Assembly (NCBI GenBank): GCA_905215755.1 | Contig: CAJMRE010000038.1 | Location: 1 to 17,549 of the forward strand | DNA: 17,549 bases | Direction of reading: 5' to 3' | DNA from: an uncultured bacterium | GTDB taxonomy: Bacteria > Actinomycetota > Coriobacteriia > Coriobacteriales > Coriobacteriaceae | Part shown: one piece after another, positions 11,674 through 17,549 of the stretch | How positions within the stretch are numbered: the first letter of the stretch is position 1 | Layout: every line of letters starts with the position of its first letter | Translations under genes and position numbers: made by a program | Notes under the pieces: model-generated | What the model was told of the DNA's origin: nothing | Database searches by the model: none | Seen by the model: only the letters and a program-made list of their open reading frames with translations

Positions 11674-11929
11674 GACTACCTCCGACATCTTGCAGAAATC
11701 GAACGATGTTTCGAATGGTTCCCGCTGTCAATTCGTCAGATGGATGTGGCGCGTGCATTACGAACATCCTGCCATCTGATGGCCTGTAGAAGCGAACGCG
11801 CGATCCGGATGTCTTGCCTTTGTTGTCCATTTCAAAGCCATATGAAGCCATGACTATTAAAAAATCGGCATACCGATACGTCGAAGGGCAGCTAAGCAGT
11901 TGGGCGATGAGTTTATCGGTCCGCGTCAT
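11666..11929 (-). CDS. hicA: HicA-family mRNA interferase toxin
   Basis: Protein of 87 residues with the HicA double-stranded-RNA-binding-like fold: an N-terminal helix (KLIAQLLSCPSTYRYADFLIVMASYGFEM), then SGSRVRFYRPSDGRMFVMHAPHPSDELTAGTIRNIVRFLQDVG. HicA toxins cleave mRNA and stop growth unless bound by HicB. The position where many HicAs have a catalytic His (GSH) is Arg here (GSR); the MHAPHP segment still carries two His. This is a known-looking subgroup but activity should not be assumed. It is longer than the 58-residue E. coli HicA. The ATG at 11929 has GAGG about 7 nt upstream. First gene of the hicAB operon. Confidence 0.85.
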   Translation of the reverse strand: MTRTDKLIAQLLSCPSTYRYADFLIVMASYGFEMDNKGKTSGSRVRFYRPSDGRMFVMHAPHPSDELTAGTIRNIVRFLQDVGGSHE

Positions 11930-11943
11930 CCCGCCTCACATTC

Positions 11944-11964
11944 TGCAACTATATCCTAGTTGCA
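11944..11964 (-). promoter_or_regulatory. Palindrome in the hicA leader (candidate HicB operator or hairpin)
   Basis: TGCAACTA (11944-11951) and TAGTTGCA (11957-11964) are perfect 8-bp arms around 5 nt. It lies between the predicted transcription start and the hicA RBS, so it could be a DNA operator for the ribbon-helix-helix antitoxin or an RNA hairpin near the RBS. Confidence 0.5.
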
Positions 11965-11989
11965 ATTTAAGTCCGATGCAAGCACCCCT

Positions 11990-12026
11990 ACTATAGAACA
12001 TGTGTACGTATAGAACAAGTGTTCGA
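11990..12026 (-). promoter_or_regulatory. Candidate hicAB promoter with tandem LexA-like/operator repeats
   Basis: On the minus strand TTGTTC (12013-12018) and TATAGT (11990-11995) with a 17-bp spacer form a fair promoter. Overlaid is a 16-bp direct repeat (11993-12008 and 12010-12025, 14 of 16 identical, period 17). The upstream copy contains GAACA-AG-TGTTC (12013-12024), which extended to TAGAACAAGTGTTCGA matches the Gram-positive/actinobacterial SOS (LexA) box at all but one position. It covers the -35. The other copy has GAAC-N4-GTAC. Either LexA or HicB could be the binder. Confidence 0.45.
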
Positions 12027-12090
12027 ATCAACACAAAGACACCTGTCCCCTTTGCGGTGGTTTTTGCTGAAGGGCGGGTGTCTGCGGCGG

Positions 12091-12153
12091 TTTGTCTCGA
12101 TCTGTAACAGTAACTCGACATAAATGGGCCTAGCTGTTACAGATCGAGACAAA
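12091..12153. repeat. Perfect 20-bp inverted repeat
   Basis: The arm at 12091-12110 (starting TTTGTCTCGATC) is the exact complement of 12134-12153, with a 23-nt loop. It lies in the non-coding gap between hicA and the M16 gene and is not followed by a gene on the plus strand. Such a perfect arm suggests a mobile or recently copied repeat, or a strong RNA hairpin. The 327-nt gap also holds a CTGTCCCC core at 12041-12050 and the M16 terminator. Confidence 0.7.
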
Positions 12154-12200
12154 ACTGGTGGGACGGGGCGGGCCGAAGTCGGGCCGCCTGCCCGGTCCGC

Positions 12201-12248
12201 GGCAAAAGAAAAGGTAGATTTTCAGGCATGTCCCAAAAATCTACCTTT
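12201..12248 (-). terminator. Intrinsic terminator of the M16 peptidase gene
   Basis: AAAGGTAGATTTT (12210-12222) and its complement (12236-12248) make a 13-bp stem with a 13-nt loop. On the minus strand the stem is followed by TCTTTTGCC, so it ends the M16 transcript 9 nt after its stop codon. Confidence 0.65.
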
Positions 12249-12256
12249 GCTGTGCG

Positions 12257-15200
12257 TTAGCCCATCAGGTCGACGACGTTAAAGCCGGCGTTGCTCTTGG
12301 CGATGACGTCGCGGCCGCCAAAGACGCAGGTGGGTGACTCGGCTGCGATGCGCGTTACGTCGGCGCCGAGCGAGCGAAGCTCACCGGGCGTGGCGGCGAG
12401 CATCTGGGCGCGACGCTCCTCGCGCGCGTGCGGATCGAGCCCAGCCAGGTAGGTCGTATTGCGGCGCTTGGTGAGCGCGTACGGCTTCACCGGTGCGTCC
12501 ATGCCGCTCACGCAGCTCACGATAAAGCCCTCGAAGGCGGCCTCGTCGGGCTCAAAGCTGCCGAGCCATGCGCCCGCGCGTTCCACGCGCTCAATCGAAG
12601 GATCGACCGCCGGATCGCGGTAGGTGTAGAACGCCGTCTGACGCTCGCCGGCCGCGCGGAATCCGCAGCCGTACGCACCGCCCTTCACGCGGATCTCGTT
12701 CCACAGGTAGTCGTAGGAGAGCGCGTTGGCGGCAACCGCCCAGGCGCCCGTCACGTTGATGCCCAGGCGACGCGGGTCGCACGCGCTTGCCGCAAAGCAG
12801 ATGTCGCTGGGGATAACGAAAGCCTCGTGACGGTCGCGCGGTTCCGGTACCACGAGCGTGCCGCTGCCAGCTCCGTCGCCAGCGCCAAGCCCCAGGTCGC
12901 CCGCGGCGGCCCAGTACGCGTCAAAGTCCTCATCGCTGCCGGTAAAACTTGCCAGGCAGCCATCGGCCACAAAGATGCGGTCTGCCAGCTCGGCAAGCTT
13001 GGCGCGCAGGTCGTCCAGTCGCTCGTCAAAGTGCTCGAGCAGATCGCGCAGGAACAGGTAGAAGTCCACGCCCGAAAGCTGCTCGCGCACCACGGCCGAA
13101 GGCGAACTGTAGCTCATCGCGCGACCGAGCGCCGCCGAGTGGCCGTTGTTGATAAAGCCCTGCTCAAGCCCAATGCGAATCTGCGTAAGCACGTCGCGCA
13201 CGCGGTCGGCGTCGGCATCGAGCAACAGCGTGCTCGACCACACCTCGCGCGGCAGACTCGCCAGCGCGTTGATCTTTTCGGACAGGGCGCCGGCGCTCAC
13301 CAGCAGGTAGGGGCGCACGCCGTCCACGTCGGGCTGCGTCATGACCTCGGTCGTAAAGCTCAAAAAGCCCAGCTTGCCGGCGAGCAGGTTGTCGAGTTCC
13401 TCGGCTGAATGCTCGCGCGTGGGCAGCTGCTTGAGCAGGCGGCAGAGCAGCGTCACGTAGGGCAGGTCCTCAAATGCGACGCAGCTCAGGTCGAAGTATT
13501 GCATGGCGTAGGCCAGACGGTTGGTGGGGATGCCGTGGCGCAGGCAGGGGATGGGCGCGGTCGTGTCCACGACCAGCGGCGGCTCGGGGCGCGCCTCGCC
13601 AATGTCGGATACACGCAGGCGCGGCAGCGTTGCCTTGTCCTCGGGCGTGTCCTCCGCCTCCTGCGCGGCACGCAGCGCGGCCGTGCGCTCGACCACGTCG
13701 GCCAGCTCGGCATCGGTCATGGCGTCGCGCTTGGCAGCCAGCTCGGCGGCCTCGGCACCCTCTGCACCCTCGGCAGCGTCTACCGGAACCAGCTCGACCA
13801 GCGCCATATGGCCATTCTCCAGCACGAGCTCGCGCAGCAGGTCCTCAAAGTAGCTGCCGTCCAGCTTGCCACGAAGCTCCTCGTACACCGGGCCGTACTT
13901 GAGCGCCAGCGTCGCGGCGTCGTCATCGTAGAGCCAGGTGCTCAGCGCGTCGCACGCAATGGCCACGCCGTCGGCGATACCGTAGTCGCGCTGGCGCAGG
14001 TCGTACTCGTTGCTGCTGATGATGGCTTCCAGGCGCTCGCGCGGAACGCCGTGCTCACACAGGTCGCGGCAGGCGTCCTGGAACACGCGACGTAGCTCGC
14101 GCGCCACGCCGGGCTGCGCGTTTTGCAGCATGATGAGCTCGTAGGGCTGCAGGCTCTCGGCCGCGGTGTAGCTCACCACGTTGCCGCCCAGGCCTGCCGC
14201 CAGGATGGCCTTCTTAACCGGTGCCTCGTTGGAACCCAGCAGTGCCTCGAACAGGATGTCCGCCGCGATCGTGCGCTTGCGGTCGAGCGCGCTGCCCAGC
14301 ACCAGGCCCAGGCCCACCAGGGCGTTCTCGGGCGTGGTGGCCATCTCGACGCGCTTATACTCGCAGGTCACAGGCTCCTGCACGTCCAGCGGATTGGGTG
14401 CCAGCGTGGACGGGTCCTCGCCGGCGGCAACGGCAGCGTCCATGCGGCGGCTCGCAGCGCTCGGCTGCGACAGATAACGCTCGTCCAAAAAGGCCAGCGC
14501 GCGGCCCACATCTAGGTCGCCGTAGAGCGTTATATAAGAGTTGGAAGGATTGTAGTGGCGCGCGTGCGTATCCAGGAACTGCTCGTAGGTGAGCGCGGGA
14601 ATCGCGCGCGGGTCGCCGCCGCTCTCGTGCGCATAGGCGGTGTCGGGATAGAGCGCGGCGTTGACGGCGTCGTCCAGCACGCTCATAGGGTCGGACAGCG
14701 CGCCCTTCATTTCGTTGAACACCACGCCGTTATAGCGCAGTGTGCCCTCGCGCAGGCTTGCGGCGCTGCCGTCGCCCTCGCTCTCGGCGCCCTCCGGCAG
14801 GTCCAGCTCGTAGTGCCAGCCCTCCTGCTCAAAAATGGTGGGCTTGGTATAGATGGCCGGGTTGAACACGGCGTCCAGGTACACGTCCATCAGGTTGTAC
14901 AGATCCTGCTCGTTGGTGGTGGCAACGGGGTAGATGGTCTTGTCGGGGTAGGTCATGGCGTTGAGGAACGTCTGCATGGAGCTCTTGATCAGGTCGACAA
15001 ACGGCTCCTTGACGGGGAACTTGGCCGATCCGCACAGCACCGAGTGCTCAAGAATATGGAACACGCCGGTGGAATCGGCCGGCGGCGTCTTAAAGCCAAT
15101 GGCAAAGGCCTTGTTTTCGTCGTCGCACGCCAGGTACAGCAGGCGAGCGCCCGAGGCGGTGTGGCGCAGCACGTAGGCGTCCGAATCGAGCTCGGGCACG

Positions 15201-15295
15201 GTTTCGCAGCGCTCGACGGCAAAGCCGTGGCAGGTGGTACCGGGCGCCAGCAGTGCGGCGGCAGCGGCGCGCGGGTCGGTTGAGGTGGTGGGCAT
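12257..15295 (-). CDS. M16C-family zinc metallopeptidase (PreP/insulinase-like)
   Basis: Large protein of 1012 residues, the length of single-chain M16C peptidases (presequence protease, falcilysin). The inverted zinc motif HILEH gives H80, E83 (catalytic) and H84. The third ligand is probably E195 in GVVFNEMKG, a segment diagnostic of the PreP branch. A second, inactive M16 half and an M16C-associated middle region (about 470-750) follow. The C-terminal part has VKGGAYGCG near residue 880, the M16 substrate-binding type of motif. Family members degrade peptides in a closed chamber. No signal peptide is visible (MPTTSTDPRAAAAALLAPG), so it is probably cytoplasmic. The ATG at 15295 has AAAGGAG 8 nt upstream; the open frame extends to 15469 but that part covers the promoter region. 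An acidic linker occurs near 163-182. Single-gene unit, divergent from GntR3. Confidence 0.92.
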   Translation of the reverse strand: MPTTSTDPRAAAAALLAPGTTCHGFAVERCETVPELDSDAYVLRHTASGARLLYLACDDENKAFAIGFKTPPADSTGVFHILEHSVLCGSAKFPVKEPFVDLIKSSMQTFLNAMTYPDKTIYPVATTNEQDLYNLMDVYLDAVFNPAIYTKPTIFEQEGWHYELDLPEGAESEGDGSAASLREGTLRYNGVVFNEMKGALSDPMSVLDDAVNAALYPDTAYAHESGGDPRAIPALTYEQFLDTHARHYNPSNSYITLYGDLDVGRALAFLDERYLSQPSAASRRMDAAVAAGEDPSTLAPNPLDVQEPVTCEYKRVEMATTPENALVGLGLVLGSALDRKRTIAADILFEALLGSNEAPVKKAILAAGLGGNVVSYTAAESLQPYELIMLQNAQPGVARELRRVFQDACRDLCEHGVPRERLEAIISSNEYDLRQRDYGIADGVAIACDALSTWLYDDDAATLALKYGPVYEELRGKLDGSYFEDLLRELVLENGHMALVELVPVDAAEGAEGAEAAELAAKRDAMTDAELADVVERTAALRAAQEAEDTPEDKATLPRLRVSDIGEARPEPPLVVDTTAPIPCLRHGIPTNRLAYAMQYFDLSCVAFEDLPYVTLLCRLLKQLPTREHSAEELDNLLAGKLGFLSFTTEVMTQPDVDGVRPYLLVSAGALSEKINALASLPREVWSSTLLLDADADRVRDVLTQIRIGLEQGFINNGHSAALGRAMSYSSPSAVVREQLSGVDFYLFLRDLLEHFDERLDDLRAKLAELADRIFVADGCLASFTGSDEDFDAYWAAAGDLGLGAGDGAGSGTLVVPEPRDRHEAFVIPSDICFAASACDPRRLGINVTGAWAVAANALSYDYLWNEIRVKGGAYGCGFRAAGERQTAFYTYRDPAVDPSIERVERAGAWLGSFEPDEAAFEGFIVSCVSGMDAPVKPYALTKRRNTTYLAGLDPHAREERRAQMLAATPGELRSLGADVTRIAAESPTCVFGGRDVIAKSNAGFNVVDLMG

Positions 15296-15311
15296 ATACA
15301 GTCTCCTTTGA

Positions 15312-15327
15312 CGCCCCAGCGGGGGCG
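15312..15327 (-). promoter_or_regulatory. GC-rich hairpin beside the M16 RBS
   Basis: On the minus strand CGCCCC (15322-15327) pairs with GGGGCG (15312-15317) around a 4-nt loop, ending about 4 nt before the AAAGGAG site of the M16 gene. It could keep the RBS exposed or tune its translation. Confidence 0.4.
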
Positions 15328-15347
15328 AATCGAGTCGAATCTCCGAG

Positions 15348-15363
15348 AGTATACCCATATGGG
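15348..15363 (-). promoter_or_regulatory. Candidate M16 -10 box and adjoining palindrome
   Basis: Minus-strand TATACT (15348-15353) is a good -10, but no matching -35 is seen. The 10-bp palindrome CCCATATGGG (15354-15363) abuts it and might be a regulator site. Confidence 0.35.
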
Positions 15364-15485
15364 GCCGCGGCTCTGCAGCGAACTGAAGACGATGTGGGTG
15401 GACTAGCCTAGCTAGGTTGATAACGAATACCGCGGGTAGCCGCTGCACCCCGCTAAAGTGAAATAACACCCCGTTTACCGAATCA

Positions 15486-15525
15486 TTTAGGAAATATATG
15501 GACTCCTAAAAAGTTCTAATACAAT
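15486..15525 (+). promoter_or_regulatory. Candidate GntR3 promoter with dyad operator
   Basis: TACAAT (15520-15525) is the likely -10. A dyad, TTTAGGA (15486-15492) and TCCTAAA (15504-15510) separated by 11 bp, spans the -35 position (15497-15502), consistent with autorepression. The region is AT-rich, in contrast to its surroundings. Confidence 0.45.
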
Positions 15526-15575
15526 ATAAGTCATCTATCTATAAACTGCTGATTCCTTGCAAAGGTATGGTTGAT

Positions 15576-16280
15576 ATGGTTGAAGCAAATAGCGTTATCC
15601 CCCTGTACAAACAGATTGTTCGTGCGCTCTCTGATTCGATCGCCAACGGCACGTACCGCCCGGGAGATAAGCTTCCGACCGAGGCGGAGCTCATCGAGCA
15701 ATTTGGCGTGAGTCGAATAACGGTTCGCTCCGCAATTAAAGAAATGGAAGATGCTGGGCTTGTTGAGAGGGCCCGAGGCAAGGGCACGTTCGTTTCGTCG
15801 GACACACAGATGTATGCCGCGGACGACCGTGAGAGCTTTACCCATTCGTGCCAGCTTGCGGGCAAGCAGGCGTCTACCAGGGTTCTCGCAATGGGCTGGG
15901 ACTTCCCAAGCCTGCGAGACGCGAAGTTTCTGGGCGTAGACGATACCCAAAAGGTATTGCGTAGTCGTCGTCTGCGTCTTGTGGATGACAAGCCCACGAC
16001 GCTGGAAACCAATAGCTATTCCGCTGCGCTTTCCTTTTTGGAGCATGAGTCCCTCGATGATTCGCTGATGGCAGTGCTCGATCGTCATGGGATCAAAATG
16101 GGTCCCAACACGCGTACGCTCGAGGTTTGCTATGCGAGCGAGATCGAGGCGGCATACCTTAACGTGGAGCTGGACTCCCCCTTGCTCCTGTTTGTCGACA
16201 GGCGCTATGCACCAAGCGGCGAGCCACTCTTTATCTCTCGTCAGGTGTATTGCACCGAGCGACTGAAGTTCTATCTGTAA
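15576..16280 (+). CDS. GntR/HutC-family transcriptional regulator 3 (UTRA domain)
   Basis: Protein of 234 residues: winged helix-turn-helix at about 6-75 (IPLYKQIVRALSDSIANGTY, TEAELIEQFGVSRITVRSAIKEM, wing GKGTFV) and a UTRA domain in the remainder (SRRLRLVDDKPTTLETNSYS; final SRQVYCTERLKFYL). It is more distant from regulators 1 and 2 than they are from each other. ATGs at 15567 and 15576 are in frame; AAAGG at 15561-15565 is 10 nt from 15576 but only 1 nt from 15567, so I prefer 15576. It lies directly upstream of the PTS EIIA-EIIB unit in the same direction but separated by a terminator, so it is probably the local repressor or activator of that PTS, responding to its phosphorylated product. 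Confidence 0.87.
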   Translation: MVEANSVIPLYKQIVRALSDSIANGTYRPGDKLPTEAELIEQFGVSRITVRSAIKEMEDAGLVERARGKGTFVSSDTQMYAADDRESFTHSCQLAGKQASTRVLAMGWDFPSLRDAKFLGVDDTQKVLRSRRLRLVDDKPTTLETNSYSAALSFLEHESLDDSLMAVLDRHGIKMGPNTRTLEVCYASEIEAAYLNVELDSPLLLFVDRRYAPSGEPLFISRQVYCTERLKFYL

Positions 16281-16288
16281 GCAAGGGC

Positions 16289-16317
16289 GGCCGTTCTGTA
16301 AAAGGAGCGGCCGTTTT
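16289..16317 (+). terminator. Terminator after GntR3
   Basis: GGCCGTTCT (16289-16297) pairs with GGAGCGGCC (16304-16312), a 9-bp stem with two G-U pairs and a 6-nt loop, followed by GTTTT. It begins 8 nt after the GntR3 stop and separates it from the PTS genes. Confidence 0.6.
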
Positions 16318-16374
16318 ACCGACCAATTGTTACCGTTCGCGGAATTAGAGAATTGACGCACCGCAAAAAGGAAA

Positions 16375-16405
16375 TTGCTTATATACTTTGTTATGACAAT
16401 ATAGT
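16375..16405 (+). promoter_or_regulatory. Candidate promoter/operator of the PTS EIIA-EIIB unit
   Basis: TATAGT (16400-16405) is a good -10, with TTGCTT (16375-16380) as a possible -35 at a long 19-bp spacing. TTGT-TATG-ACAA (16388-16399) is a short dyad in the spacer. The sequence ACAATATA followed by AGT or GT at the -10 is shared with the GntR3 promoter (15521-15528), hinting at common control. Confidence 0.4.
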
Positions 16406-16429
16406 ACGTCTTATTGATATTGGAGAACT

Positions 16430-16849
16430 ATGAATAAGATATTGCTAGCGAGTCATGGTTATCTCGCCCAAGGTATGAAGAGCTCTCTCGAGATCCTGAT
16501 GGGCGCCAACGACCGAATCGAGTGTCTGTGCGCCTATGTCGATGACGATACGAGGGATGTCGCAGCGCTTATCGATGCTTGGATGGAGACGAGGGACCCT
16601 GCCGACTCTTGGTTTGTCGTGACTGACATCTTCGGCGGTTCTGTAAACAACGAATTCATTCAGAGGCAGACTGCCGGGTCGTTTACGTTGATCACCGGAA
16701 TGAACTTGCCGCTGCTGGTGGAAATGGTTACACAGCTGGACGCCCTCGACGAGGGTAAGGCCAAGGCGGCGGTCGAGGGATCACGTTCGTTTATCATGCT
16801 TTGTGAGGCGGCGGATATGCTCGCCGATGTCGAAGAAGAAGAGTTCTAG
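16430..16849 (+). CDS. PTS mannose/fructose/sorbose-family EIIA component
   Basis: Cytoplasmic phosphocarrier of 139 residues with the EIIA-Man fold. The active-site His is H9 in ILLASHGYLAQGM, which takes phosphate from HPr, and TDIFGGSVNNE (65-75) carries the conserved acidic residue near the active site. It passes phosphate to EIIB, which phosphorylates the incoming sugar or sugar derivative at the EIIC/EIID complex. The ATG at 16430 has TGGAG 4 nt upstream. The EIIB gene follows after 62 nt. It is a stand-alone EIIA, not fused to EIIB as in E. coli ManX. Confidence 0.88.
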   Translation: MNKILLASHGYLAQGMKSSLEILMGANDRIECLCAYVDDDTRDVAALIDAWMETRDPADSWFVVTDIFGGSVNNEFIQRQTAGSFTLITGMNLPLLVEMVTQLDALDEGKAKAAVEGSRSFIMLCEAADMLADVEEEEF

Positions 16850-16911
16850 CTCAAGCTTCAACGAATAATTCAACCCTGTCATTACCTTTATTACGCGCGG
16901 AGATGATTACG

Positions 16912-17385
16912 ATGATTAAGCTTACGAGGGTCGATTACCGATTGATTCACGGCCAGGTCGCCATGTCTTGGACACATGCGCTGGATGTCGATTGCATCCT
17001 GTGTGCCAGCGACGCCGTGGCAAAAGACGACATGAGAAAAGCCGCTTTGAGGCTAGCTCGTCCCAACGGCGTGAAGCTCGTCATAAAAGACGTAAACGCG
17101 GCCATCGAGGCGCTCAACAGCGGCGTCACCGACAAGTATTCGCTGTTTATCATTGTCGAGACGATCGAGGATGCCTATCGCCTTGCTAAGGGCTGCAAAG
17201 ACATCAAGGAGATCAATCTGGGCGGAACCCGAAAGTCTCCCGAGACCACGCTTCATCCGACCCCCGCGATCTTTGCGACCGAAACCGATGCCGAGCATAT
17301 CCAAGAGCTTGTCAACGATGGCGTGGTTATCGAAATCCGTCAGGTCCCCAATGACTCAAAGGTATTTGCCAAGGACGTTTTCTAG
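16912..17385 (+). CDS. PTS mannose/fructose/sorbose-family EIIB component
   Basis: Cytoplasmic protein of 157 residues, typical for EIIB-Man. The phosphorylated His is H13 in RVDYRLIHGQVAMSW, and the domain runs to the end (NLGGTRKSPETTLHPTP; IRQVPNDSKVFAKDVF, close to the family's usual end). It takes phosphate from EIIA and gives it to the transported substrate. ATGs at 16903 and 16912 are in frame; GGAG at 16899-16902 touches the first but is 9 nt from the second, so 16912 is chosen. A strong terminator follows at 17435, so EIIC and EIID are not in this transcript unless read-through occurs. Confidence 0.9.
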   Translation: MIKLTRVDYRLIHGQVAMSWTHALDVDCILCASDAVAKDDMRKAALRLARPNGVKLVIKDVNAAIEALNSGVTDKYSLFIIVETIEDAYRLAKGCKDIKEINLGGTRKSPETTLHPTPAIFATETDAEHIQELVNDGVVIEIRQVPNDSKVFAKDVF

Positions 17386-17434
17386 CTGGAAACATGCCAT
17401 TGTCTAGCATTTATTAACTAGGTCCTCCTTTCTT

Positions 17435-17467
17435 AAGCCCGTCGATCATTTGATCGGCGGGCTTTTT
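17435..17467 (+). terminator. Intrinsic terminator of the PTS unit
   Basis: AAGCCCGTCGATCA (17435-17448) pairs with TGATCGGCGGGCTT (17451-17464) as a 14-bp stem with one G-U pair, followed by further T residues to 17467. It lies 49 nt after the EIIB stop. Confidence 0.85.
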
Positions 17468-17484
17468 ATTCAAGACTTTAGTCT

Positions 17485-17530
17485 GCTGGCCGCACAGCGG
17501 CCAGCTTTAAACCACCCGCTACGCGGGTGG
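17485..17530. repeat. Pair of REP-like palindromes at the window end
   Basis: GCTGGCCGC-ACA-GCGGCCAGC (17485-17505) and CCACCCGC-TAC-GCGGGTGG (17512-17530) are two perfect tight hairpins with 3-nt loops, 6 nt apart. The second resembles hairpins found near IS200/IS605-type ends and in REP elements of many bacteria (from memory). No transposase is visible before the window ends, so the identity stays open. Confidence 0.5.
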
Positions 17531-17549
17531 AGACAAACGGCTTTACAAA

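Noticed and set aside
11611..11853. 80-codon open frame opposite hicAB
   Set aside because: Overlaps both well-supported hic genes in antisense; no features.
12428..14515. Several 130-330-codon open frames antisense to the M16 gene
   Set aside because: Composition-driven shadows of a GC-rich gene; no SD sites and no domains.

Overview
High-GC, densely coding DNA (about 60% G+C by eye) with strong Shine-Dalgarno sites. The proteins look like those of a gut Actinobacterium of the class Coriobacteriia, most likely Collinsella. This placement is inference from protein style, codon use and intergenic repeat style; there is no rRNA or other marker gene here. I see no tRNA, rRNA, CRISPR array, prophage or intact transposase.

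Layout, left to right: an AgaS/FrlB-type SIS sugar-phosphate deglycase (17-1000, +); a HAD phosphatase (1160-1789, +); a long nested palindrome; a YitT-family membrane protein (2145-3152, +); GntR/HutC regulator 1 (3372-4091, +); a 385-nt intergenic stretch made largely of hairpins; recQ and GntR/HutC regulator 2 in apparent operon (4477-7217, +); a second FrlB-type deglycase with its own promoter and tandem operator-like repeats (7362-8330, +); an L-lactate/L-2-hydroxyisocaproate dehydrogenase (8463-9440, -); metA (9651-10577, +) converging on 5-formyltetrahydrofolate cyclo-ligase (10601-11197, -); a hicAB toxin-antitoxin pair (11344-11929, -); a 1012-residue M16C metallopeptidase (12257-15295, -); and, divergent from it, GntR/HutC regulator 3 (15576-16280, +) followed by mannose-family PTS EIIA and EIIB genes (16430-17385, +).

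The likely common theme is phosphorylated amino-sugar or Amadori-type (fructose-amine) substrates. There are two FrlB-like deglycases, three UTRA-domain GntR regulators (a family that senses sugar phosphates and similar ligands) and mannose-family EIIA/EIIB. Mannose-family PTSs with SIS deglycases are known for glucoselysine/fructoselysine use in Salmonella (gfr), and Collinsella has been reported to use fructoselysine. The membrane components EIIC and EIID are not in the window, and a strong terminator closes the EIIA-EIIB unit. The remaining genes (recQ, metA, folate cyclo-ligase, M16 peptidase, dehydrogenase, YitT) are ordinary housekeeping or metabolic genes.

The least ordinary content lies between the genes. 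A ~45-nt repeat with a stem-loop occurs three times, each time in sense orientation, and in two of the three directly against the ribosome-binding site of the next gene. There are also a 119-bp nested palindrome, a 20-bp perfect inverted repeat, a series of hairpins upstream of recQ, and layered operator-like repeats in front of hicAB and the second deglycase. I found no clearly new protein system; the three-copy leader repeat is the best candidate for something undescribed.
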